A DNA stretch of 36,426 nt from a virus. The stretch spans positions 1 through 36,426 of the IMG/VR virus record IMGVR_UViG_3300030329_003538; one strand, 5' to 3'. Shown piece by piece: positions 1 to 6,946 of this stretch. Under the pieces are notes generated by a model. That model worked only from the letters and a program-made list of their open reading frames with translations. It had not been told where the DNA came from and did not search any database. The position numbers and the translations under genes were made by a program. The number at the start of each line of letters is the position of its first letter. Position 1 is the stretch's first letter.

Positions 1-545
1 TTCTCAAAAAAATCATCATGAACCATAGAGTTGTCTTTTACTATTGGGTAAACCGCCTCTCTCAAGAAATTTTGGTCCACTTGATACTTGTTGTGATATT
101 CTTTGGTGTCATAATCCTGAATCATACCTTTAATACCTTTCAGTAGTCCATTTCTACAACCCCACATCCCGCCAAGGATCTCTGTTTGGTGGTACGGATG
201 ATCACGCATGATATGAAAGTCTTTATCACTAGCAAGCCATTCGTCTACTGCTGCTTTTTCTCTTTCTCCAAGTCTAGAGTCTGTATCCCTTGAGATCATG
301 ATGTCTGCGTTTTCAGCAGCAAAGAATCTCCAGAACATACCGTTCCAATCTGCCCCGCCCATCTCAATAACCTCTGATTTGAGGTCAAGTAGTTTAGATT
401 TGATCTCATCCGTAACATCTTCCCCGGTATAAAATCTACACGTCCACCCTGGATAGATTTCTGCGGCTAGCTCGACATTTCTAATTGCACCGATTGTATA
501 TTTTGGGTCTTGTCCCCACAAGCTAAATGATATGATTTTAGTCAT
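1..545 (-). CDS. Glycosyltransferase-like protein (C-terminus outside window)
   Basis: An open frame starts with ATG at 545 and runs without a stop through the left edge, giving 181 codons of N-terminal sequence that begins MTKIISFSLWGQDPKYT. A SRDTDSR segment at about residues 89-95 resembles the DxD metal/nucleotide-sugar site of GT-A glycosyltransferases, and it is followed by RDHPYH and GGMWGCRNG segments, which would fit an acceptor region. Its start overlaps the end of the upstream gene by 8 nt, which implies translational coupling within the glycosyltransferase cluster. The family assignment rests on the DxD motif and the context. The C-terminus cannot be seen. Confidence 0.8.
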   Translation of the reverse strand, partial: MTKIISFSLWGQDPKYTIGAIRNVELAAEIYPGWTCRFYTGEDVTDEIKSKLLDLKSEVIEMGGADWNGMFWRFFAAENADIMISRDTDSRLGEREKAAVDEWLASDKDFHIMRDHPYHQTEILGGMWGCRNGLLKGIKGMIQDYDTKEYHNKYQVDQNFLREAVYPIVKDNSMVHDDFFE

Positions 546-1254
546 CTGTTATCCTATATTTGGGAAATCCTCTTCTTTCTCTTTCACTGAAAACAAGCTC
601 GTCTCTACCAGAAAACCTCAAGGTTTTTTCCGCTGCGAAGTCATAGTCGCCAGAGTTTTCGTTTCCTTCTTCTCCATAGTGTTCGTGTTTGATTATAACC
701 TTGTCTATGTATTCCACCCTGCCGATCTTATGAACTTGCTGTGTAAACTCATTATCACAGTACAGGCTTTTGTAGTCTGGATGATATATGTAGCCAAAGT
801 GTTCGTATAGTTTTCTACCAAGAATAGACAGGGTGATCAACCTAATATTAGTGTATCCATCATTAAAGTGGGTACACCCGTCAAGATTGGGAAAATGTTT
901 AGTCATAGCTGAAGCTATCTCATCATCCCACCCATAAACTTGTGGTATCATATCATCTGAAGCACAAACCACAATATCAAAATCAAAATTACAGTCGCTA
1001 ATATGAGAATTTATGGCACCAATCTTGTTGGTATTCTTGTCAAAATTAATTTGACCGTCTAGGTAATGATATCCATAAATTAATTCTGATACCTGACGCT
1101 TGATGTGAGAGGAATTCATTGTCTCATCATCTGCATCACAGTTGACATTAAAGAACAACGAATGGTTGCCGCTTGCCATATCCGTATATAGTTTAAGACA
1201 TTTCAGGAACTTGGTTGGCCTTGCTAGCGTTGGAAACTGTATCAAAATATTCAT
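538..1254 (-). CDS. GT2-like (GT-A fold) glycosyltransferase
   Basis: This 238-aa protein starts MNILIQFPTLARPTKF, a first beta strand like those of GT-A family 2 enzymes. Segment VVCASDDMIPQ (about residues 95-105) looks like the DxD-type metal-binding loop. The later HPDYKSLYCDNEFTQ stretch resembles the acceptor/ED region of phage glycosyltransferases. No signal peptide or membrane segment is evident, so it probably acts in the cytoplasm. The ATG overlaps the preceding stop by 4 nt. The sugar donor cannot be told from sequence. It could act on phage DNA, virion protein or host glycan. Confidence 0.75.
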   Translation of the reverse strand: MNILIQFPTLARPTKFLKCLKLYTDMASGNHSLFFNVNCDADDETMNSSHIKRQVSELIYGYHYLDGQINFDKNTNKIGAINSHISDCNFDFDIVVCASDDMIPQVYGWDDEIASAMTKHFPNLDGCTHFNDGYTNIRLITLSILGRKLYEHFGYIYHPDYKSLYCDNEFTQQVHKIGRVEYIDKVIIKHEHYGEEGNENSGDYDFAAEKTLRFSGRDELVFSERERRGFPKYRITDD

Positions 1255-2108
1255 GCTAGACTCTCCATCATTTGGTCTAAGGCTTGCTGGTTGATGGTTA
1301 CTTTTAATTTCGATAGCAACCTATTAGTTCTGTGTAAGCAGGTGTGTTTCTTCTTTATGTCTTGAGGAGATGCAAAGTTAGCTTTATACACACCATCTAA
1401 AATGCTGTTGAGTTTTTCTTGATCGTTTGACAATAGTGTTACGTTGTCATGACGTATCTTAGCGTCAAACAAAAGCTGAGAAACGAGGTCTTGAGGCTTT
1501 CCTATAAAGCATATCTGCTTGTATTTTAAGTAGAGGGGCATCATATCCACCGCCGTGGATGCAAAGTCAGAGAATTCCGTTTTTTCCCCTATTTCTATAT
1601 TGTGGTATGTCTTGTGCTCTCCATTAAAATCATGGTCTATCTCTCCCATGTATATTCTGGCCGCATCTATTTCGAAATCCAAGTCAACATGATTTGGAAT
1701 AAAGAGGTCGGCACCCGGCAGAATGCTGTGAGTTTTAAAATCTTTTAGCCGGGCTTCTAACACCCCCTGTGGAGTATTTGAAAAAACAAATGGTGTTTTC
1801 ACTCTTTTTGACTTTAAGTCCTGTAGTATCTGATTCAGTGTCGGTAATTCGTTTTCATTGAGACCGGTTACATTCAGCACGAAGTCTATTTGTTTTGTAG
1901 AACCAAGTAGGTACTTTATGATGTCATTGTTTAAATGCTTGTAGTGCGTAATGAACAAATCTGGTTGAACCCTATCAAACACATCATAGGTACTGATCTG
2001 ATTTCTATTCCATACAACGGCTTCAATGCCCACCCGCTTCATGGTTTGTTCGAAGTAAATCGGCTCCGTGCTTGTTCTAGAAGAATAATTGTCTATCAGA
2101 ACTCTCAT
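1251..2108 (-). CDS. Unknown protein in the glycosyltransferase cluster
   Basis: The ATG at 2108 overlaps the upstream stop as ATGA and gives 285 aa beginning MRVLIDNYSSRTSTEP. An in-frame non-ATG start lies 42 nt upstream, but the overlap junction favours 2108. The N-terminal half (RVLIDNYSS..., PDLFITHYKHLN) has the alternating hydrophobic strands of a Rossmann-like domain such as the N-half of GT-B enzymes. I see no clear GT4 C-terminal E-x7-E motif. Function is therefore unassigned; the neighbours suggest sugar transfer or modification. Confidence is high for a real gene and low for its role. Confidence 0.7.
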   Translation of the reverse strand: MRVLIDNYSSRTSTEPIYFEQTMKRVGIEAVVWNRNQISTYDVFDRVQPDLFITHYKHLNNDIIKYLLGSTKQIDFVLNVTGLNENELPTLNQILQDLKSKRVKTPFVFSNTPQGVLEARLKDFKTHSILPGADLFIPNHVDLDFEIDAARIYMGEIDHDFNGEHKTYHNIEIGEKTEFSDFASTAVDMMPLYLKYKQICFIGKPQDLVSQLLFDAKIRHDNVTLLSNDQEKLNSILDGVYKANFASPQDIKKKHTCLHRTNRLLSKLKVTINQQALDQMMESLA

Positions 2109-2845
2109 GTGTCTATCCTTTTTAATGATTTTATACTGTCCACTTTGCACAGCCTTGTTGTTCTAATGTCTACGTTCTCGACACATACATCTTGTGTAAG
2201 CTCATTTATAGCCTCAAACAAGAACCTGTTTTTGAAATCCATTGAGCTTACTATGTTATAAAATGTCTTTACGTTTTTTTTCCCGCTTAGAAACAAAAGG
2301 TCTAGCCATCTTCTCTCCTTCACGCCCAGAGACATATTTTGCACTCGGGATTCACTTTCTACGACTCCTATCTCAAAGTCTTCCATCTTTCTGTTGGCTT
2401 GACTTAGTATGCAGGTTTTTTGTGTATCTATTTCCTTCAGGTGTGATGCAGAAATCAACAAGCCTCCATTCATAATAATAATTTTCTCGTTCAGTGTATT
2501 GTTGAGTGCTATTCTTGCTGTTTCGCAACAGTTTGAGTTTTCATAAACCTGATTTTCAACGATTCTAATGTTTACATTATTTATTCTTTTTTGGATGAAT
2601 TCATATACGCTTTTTGAATCATATCCACAGCAAAGTATTATTTCGAAGTTAGTAAAGACGGCCCTTATTGCTTGTATCTGTATTTCTAAAAGGCTTTTCC
2701 CTTTCACTTCTACAAGGGAGAGAGCACCTTTTGATTTCATTCTGTATCCATAGTTCTCCGCAAGCAAGACTATAGTTATTAATTCACCACCCTGGGTCTT
2801 ATTAGTGGGGCTAGGGGTGGTTATGAATTGAGATTTTTTTCTCAT
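2105..2845 (-). CDS. Degenerate sugar nucleotidyltransferase-like protein
   Basis: About 246 aa from ATG 2845, seven nt after the upstream stop; longer in-frame starts exist up to 2923. Residues about 19-55 match the nucleotidyltransferase pattern LAAGxGxRM...K...L..v.GK.lLe.qI, seen here as VLLAENYGYRMKSKGALSL and VKGKSLLEIQI. The glycine-rich loop is altered (AENYGYRM), so NTP binding or catalysis may be changed. A GYDSKSVYEFI strand-turn and IIMNGG follow, as in GlmU/RfbA-type enzymes. It overlaps the next gene by 4 nt. It probably makes or binds an NDP-sugar for the neighbouring transferases; a non-catalytic homologue is possible. Confidence 0.6.
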   Translation of the reverse strand: MRKKSQFITTPSPTNKTQGGELITIVLLAENYGYRMKSKGALSLVEVKGKSLLEIQIQAIRAVFTNFEIILCCGYDSKSVYEFIQKRINNVNIRIVENQVYENSNCCETARIALNNTLNEKIIIMNGGLLISASHLKEIDTQKTCILSQANRKMEDFEIGVVESESRVQNMSLGVKERRWLDLLFLSGKKNVKTFYNIVSSMDFKNRFLFEAINELTQDVCVENVDIRTTRLCKVDSIKSLKRIDT

Positions 2846-2852
2846 ACTTGTT

Positions 2853-3671
2853 CTAAAGTTCCTTATGCATGTTATTGCTAAGGCATTGATCTTTAACATT
2901 CTCAAACATTTTTTGAAAATCATTATGTTCGAGATACTCAGAACTAGCTATTGATTTCATAATAAAGCTGATCGGGCCGAATAGTGATTTCTGTGAAAAG
3001 GTAATTATCTTTTCTAGCTTATAATTAAGTGCTGAGTTGATTTTTTCCAAGGTCGATTCCGTCAAGATGGCCCCACTATCACAGTATGCTAAGTAGTCTA
3101 GATGGGCACACTTCCCAAAGGCGTCGAGATCTCTTACGTGTTTCGGGCTTTCTTCGGAGTTTATAACCAGTTCAATTTTCCAACCCTTTTGTATAAATGA
3201 TTCTACAAGCTCAATGTAGTCTGCAATATTCTTTTTCCGGCCAGTAGCAGAAATAACTATTTTTACTTTGTTTTTGGGGTAGGATAGTCCCACCGAGTGT
3301 ACTGTTTGTTTGAGTTTTTCACACTCTTCTTCACTATCGTAAATAACAAATCCAAACGATGTAGATATCTCCTGCTTGGCTTTGCTTAGGTAGATATCTT
3401 CTCTGTCGAACAGACCTACATTTTTGGCTTCTTCGTAGTGTTTCCAAGACTCATCTCTAAAAAGATTGCAGAGTCCTCCCACTGTGTAGTATGACTGATT
3501 ATCTTCAGTCGTTGTAACTACCGATGTCCCACTTTTTTTGAAAGCAGAGATTCTATCTGACAGGCAGCCAATCTGCTCATCCCCATCGGAGTTTTTGACT
3601 GCAAATACACAGTGCTTACAATTTGTGGTTGGCTTACTTTCTGACACATCGAGCCTCGCAATGTATACCAT
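2853..3671 (-). CDS. Cys-cluster protein with GT2-like domain
   Basis: 272 aa from ATG 3671, chosen because AAGGA lies about 7 nt upstream; a longer frame reaches 3719. The N-terminal 70 residues carry C-x2-C (NCKHCVFA), then IGCLSDR and GGLCNLFR, four cysteines in a spacing that could bind Zn or an Fe-S cluster. From about residue 105 the sequence resembles a GT-A domain: FGFVIYDSEEECEKL, KVKIVISATGR, KIELVINSEE and YLAYCDSGAILTESTLEKI, the last resembling the metal-site strand. The start lies 38 nt inside the upstream gene. I read it as a two-domain glycosyltransferase-related protein. The Cys module is unassigned. Confidence 0.6.
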   Translation of the reverse strand: MVYIARLDVSESKPTTNCKHCVFAVKNSDGDEQIGCLSDRISAFKKSGTSVVTTTEDNQSYYTVGGLCNLFRDESWKHYEEAKNVGLFDREDIYLSKAKQEISTSFGFVIYDSEEECEKLKQTVHSVGLSYPKNKVKIVISATGRKKNIADYIELVESFIQKGWKIELVINSEESPKHVRDLDAFGKCAHLDYLAYCDSGAILTESTLEKINSALNYKLEKIITFSQKSLFGPISFIMKSIASSEYLEHNDFQKMFENVKDQCLSNNMHKEL

Positions 3672-4056
3672 TAATATTCCTTGTTTCAACCTCAAGACCC
3701 ATGCTAGATAACAAGTCACAGAGATTTTTCAGGTTCGTCATTGAGTTGTTAGCTCTAATGGTTTCTATTGCTTGGTTTTCTGGTATGCCCTGATTGAGAC
3801 AGACTCTTAGAAATACTCTAAATTCAGTACCTCCAACAATTAGTTTGCCTCCGACTCGTAGCTTTGAGACTAAGTGTGAAATTAACTGCTGTGTCATTTC
3901 CAAGGGAATAGAATCAAGGATATCGTTTGCAAATATTTCTTGTGCTTCGTTGTCCGAAACATCCTCTAATCCAAAAAACGTCAAGCTTGGATCAAGTTCT
4001 ACTTTTTTGTATCCCTCGATGGCAACTTCACCCTGTTTTACTGCGTGTATTTTCAT
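3634..4056 (-). CDS. SAM methyltransferase-like small protein
   Basis: 140 aa. EIFANDILDSIP followed by LISHLVSKLRVGGKLIVGG (about residues 40-76) resembles the motif of class I SAM-dependent methyltransferases around strand 4 to strand 5 (D.leHl...L..GG.l.i). The usual glycine-rich SAM-binding loop is not visible, and the protein is shorter than the usual 200-250 aa, so it is a reduced or truncated methyltransferase-like domain. The ATG overlaps the upstream GT4 stop as ATGA. Sugar O-methylation is possible given the cluster, but activity is doubtful without motif I. Confidence 0.55.
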   Translation of the reverse strand: MKIHAVKQGEVAIEGYKKVELDPSLTFFGLEDVSDNEAQEIFANDILDSIPLEMTQQLISHLVSKLRVGGKLIVGGTEFRVFLRVCLNQGIPENQAIETIRANNSMTNLKNLCDLLSSMGLEVETRNINGIHCEARCVRK

Positions 4057-5045
4057 TTTTTTAGTCCGTATGCTTTGTTAAAGATATTGTTCCAGTTGTT
4101 CACAAACGAGTTTTCACTAAACTTTTCTAGTATTGTTTGTCTGGCCTTTTCTCCTAACTTTTTGGCTTCGTCTGGGTTGTCAAGAAGGTGGGTTACTCTT
4201 TGTGTCAGTACGTTCTCGTCGTTTGAAATAAATCCATTAACACCATCTTCTATAACTTCTGGTATCATGCAGGTTGCTGTACTAACAACCGCACATCCGC
4301 AAGACATGGCCTCTAACAGAGCCATTGGCACTGGACTAAGAGTTGACGTATTAAGGAATACTGTTGACTCTTGGTATTCCCTCACTAGCTGCTCAACGGA
4401 GTCTGCTGCTTTAGATAGTCCAGGAGTATCCCCTACAACCCTTGTGGGTAAGCCTTTTGTTATACGCTGCCAACCAGAATAATTACAACAATAGTCTCTG
4501 TCTACAAAATTGTGAACAACACTGAGAACCTGACGTTTCTTTTCTGTATCCTCGTCGGGTTTAAACAGATCTGCGTCTACCGAATGGTAAACCACGTCGC
4601 GGTTTTCTTGTGGTAGCCCCCATTCGTCGGCAGAGTGTCTAGAGATATAAACATTGATATCTCCAACTAGCTGCTTCATTTGTGATAACTGATCGTATGA
4701 CCATTCTTTGACCGGCAAGGTATGCTCTAATGCTACAATCGGGAGCTTGAGCACTTGGTTAATTTTATGGGCTGCTTGTATTTGGCCAAATTTACTCTGA
4801 GCTAAAATAAAATCAAACCCAAGCCCAGTGTAGATACAGTCGTCTGGTAGATTGTAATACCGATCAGGCACTGGCGCGTGTTCAGTAAGCCACCTTTTCA
4901 TCCCTTGCGAGTTAAAGGCGTAAAAATTGTGCTGTGTTTTCGAGAGTTGAGTCTGATATCTTTCATGTGTATTAAAAGTAAGTATATTGTACTTTTCTTT
5001 TTTGCCCACACTGTTGCTAATAATTGATGCCACTTGATTGCTCAT
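4053..5045 (-). CDS. Glycosyltransferase family 4
   Basis: 330 aa from ATG 5045, which overlaps the upstream stop as ATGA and has GGAG 8 nt before it; an in-frame GTG at 5054 is less well placed. The C-terminal GT-B donor-binding signature is clear: VPMALLEAMSCGCAVVSTAT with IPEVIEDGVNGF (about residues 240-275), a variant of E-x7-E in which the first Glu is replaced (SPVP). An ISRHSADEW segment and VYHSVDADLF are typical inter-domain features of GT4 enzymes. It is cytoplasmic, with unknown donor and acceptor. It sits between a second GT4 and a methyltransferase-like gene. Confidence 0.85.
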   Translation of the reverse strand: MSNQVASIISNSVGKKEKYNILTFNTHERYQTQLSKTQHNFYAFNSQGMKRWLTEHAPVPDRYYNLPDDCIYTGLGFDFILAQSKFGQIQAAHKINQVLKLPIVALEHTLPVKEWSYDQLSQMKQLVGDINVYISRHSADEWGLPQENRDVVYHSVDADLFKPDEDTEKKRQVLSVVHNFVDRDYCCNYSGWQRITKGLPTRVVGDTPGLSKAADSVEQLVREYQESTVFLNTSTLSPVPMALLEAMSCGCAVVSTATCMIPEVIEDGVNGFISNDENVLTQRVTHLLDNPDEAKKLGEKARQTILEKFSENSFVNNWNNIFNKAYGLKK

Positions 5046-6160
5046 ACAATCCACTCCTTCATAATATTGCCAACCTTTTCGTGTGAAAACAGTTTGGCAC
5101 GTTCAAGCCCAGCTATTTTCTTCTCCCGTTTTTTGTCTTTATTTTTGTAGTATAGTCTCATCGCTTTCCTAATTTGCATGTCACAGGGGTTGAACCAGTA
5201 CTCTCTACCAGTAAACATGTCTGGGAAAGGCGCGTCTGAACATTGGCAGGTTGCGTAGCTCCCGCTAACCAATTTGCCGGTCAACTCCTCTTCGTCATCT
5301 ATAAAGTCTGAAGCCCCTCCAGTGTTAGAACAAATGGGCGTACTTCCGAATGCCATCGCTTCAAACGAATCAACAGGCCAAGATTCTCCCCGCGAAGGAG
5401 ACACGAAACAATCGCAGTATTGATGCAGAGCGTAAGTCTGTTCTTTACTAACATCGTGAGAGATTATTATGTCTTTGTGGTATTCCGAAACATCTGAATA
5501 CATTCTGAGTGACGACTTGATTTGTGAAATTTTCTGATCAAGGGCTTGTTGTACTTGATCTGGACTAAACCCAGTTTTACTCACATTTAATATTAAAGAC
5601 ACTGGTTCTGAAATATCAAATTCTGCGTGGAAACATCTAATTATTGCGTCAATGTTTTTTCTTTCGCTGAGTTCGCCAGTATAATAAAACTTGAATCTAT
5701 CTTTCACTTGTGGTATATTTAGATCTTTGTATTTTTTAGTGTAATGCTCAATATTAAAACCCTGCGGAACAACCCTCACTGGCACTTCCATCTCTTCGTG
5801 AAGCATCCAGCCCGCCGACTCGTTCTGAACCCACACCTCATCCATTTCTTGCAGGTTAACAAACCAAGGTAAATGGTTCATGTTAACAGAGTCGCATGGG
5901 AAATATGCTATATTCTTTTTAAACTTTGTGCTACCAGTCAGGTGATTTGGTAAAACATGTTGAATACAAACGTCACAACCTTCTGACGACTTGTTTTCGA
6001 GGTGTCTAATTTCTCTAGGTGTCTCTCCGTTGCCCGTTAAAACTACAGGTCTAGCAACTACATCTATACCAACCTTATCCAGAGCTATCATATTGCTAAT
6101 TGCAGCATCAGCCCAATCTGAGTTGCTTTCTTTGTAGTAGCTAATATATAAAACTTTCAT
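5042..6160 (-). CDS. Glycosyltransferase family 4
   Basis: 372 aa starting MKVLYISYYKESNSDW, with AGGA about 8 nt before the ATG. GT-B architecture: an N-terminal Rossmann half, FKFYYTGELSERKNID at the start of the C-terminal half, and the donor-binding signature SPSRGESWPVDSFEAMAFGS (E-x7-E) at about residues 255-275. A cysteine pair in YATCQCSDAPFPDMF is unusual. A 57-nt gap separates it from the upstream gene, one of the larger spacings in this cluster; the gap holds a 5-7 bp hairpin without a U-run. The next GT4 gene overlaps by 4 nt. Confidence 0.88.
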   Translation of the reverse strand: MKVLYISYYKESNSDWADAAISNMIALDKVGIDVVARPVVLTGNGETPREIRHLENKSSEGCDVCIQHVLPNHLTGSTKFKKNIAYFPCDSVNMNHLPWFVNLQEMDEVWVQNESAGWMLHEEMEVPVRVVPQGFNIEHYTKKYKDLNIPQVKDRFKFYYTGELSERKNIDAIIRCFHAEFDISEPVSLILNVSKTGFSPDQVQQALDQKISQIKSSLRMYSDVSEYHKDIIISHDVSKEQTYALHQYCDCFVSPSRGESWPVDSFEAMAFGSTPICSNTGGASDFIDDEEELTGKLVSGSYATCQCSDAPFPDMFTGREYWFNPCDMQIRKAMRLYYKNKDKKREKKIAGLERAKLFSHEKVGNIMKEWIV

Positions 6161-6217
6161 AATTGATTCCTATTCAAGTCGTCTTTAGCTTTATAGCCCA
6201 GTCTGGAGCTGGGTTTT

Positions 6218-6946
6218 CTATAGTATTTTTTCCATTCCTGCCGGATTAAAGTCTCCGTGGAATCCAAAAGATCCGTATGTGGGTAGCACTCGCCTGTCGT
6301 AATTGCCCAATTCTTTTATCGGGTGCTCTACGGAAAATTTATACGCTAACTCTGAAGGGGCGAACTTAACGCCCCTGTTTACCATGTTGTAGTAATTGAA
6401 TACGCAAATGTTTAGGTCTTCATTCTTGTGGAAGATTTCTAGATTAAAACAAGAGTCTATAAATCGCTTGCTCCTTATGGAAAACCCGCCGTTTCCTACT
6501 ACATTGGGAAACCACTTAACTTTATCCTGACACATATCACTTGTTCTTAAAATGTGTTCTGGCCAAGGTGCTCCTATATAGTCGTATTCAAGGAAAGCGT
6601 CTGTCCATTTGCTTTGATCTATTATTGTAGAATCTGACTGAACATTTAAACAAAACTCAGTTTTGACACCCTCCTGTAGTTTCTTTAAGAATACATTTGA
6701 AAACTTTTCTCTTTCCGTGTCGTTCTTGAGGTCTGAGGAGATCGATTCACCGATAGATACGACTGTGATGTCGTTTTCTTGTATGAACTTGTCGTATCGT
6801 TTTGCTGATTCAGTATCTGTTATTATAATCTTACCACCAAACTCAACCCTATCAATACAATTCTGCATAGAGTTCACTGAATTTCTAGAGTGCTCATTGT
6901 CACCCCAAAACAGTGAGAGCAACGTGACATCATTTAGTTTAAGCAT
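6218..6946 (-). CDS. DUF5672-type glycosyltransferase
   Basis: 242 aa. The diagnostic string is YIGAPWP followed by NVVGNGGFSIRSKRFID, then NEDLNICVFNYY and FGFHG near the C-terminus. This is the pattern of DUF5672 proteins, putative GT-A transferases found in phages and in bacterial capsule or flagellar glycosylation loci. The VQSDSTI segment may stand in for the metal-binding loop. The start overlaps the upstream intein-bearing glycosyltransferase by 8 nt, so the two are probably co-translated. Substrate unknown. Confidence 0.82.
   Translation of the reverse strand: MLKLNDVTLLSLFWGDNEHSRNSVNSMQNCIDRVEFGGKIIITDTESAKRYDKFIQENDITVVSIGESISSDLKNDTEREKFSNVFLKKLQEGVKTEFCLNVQSDSTIIDQSKWTDAFLEYDYIGAPWPEHILRTSDMCQDKVKWFPNVVGNGGFSIRSKRFIDSCFNLEIFHKNEDLNICVFNYYNMVNRGVKFAPSELAYKFSVEHPIKELGNYDRRVLPTYGSFGFHGDFNPAGMEKIL

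Noticed and set aside
6195-6215. Hairpin (AGCCCAG/CTGGGTT) as terminator
   Set aside because: On the coding (minus) strand the stem is only 5 bp of Watson-Crick pairs and is followed by ATAAAG rather than a U-run.
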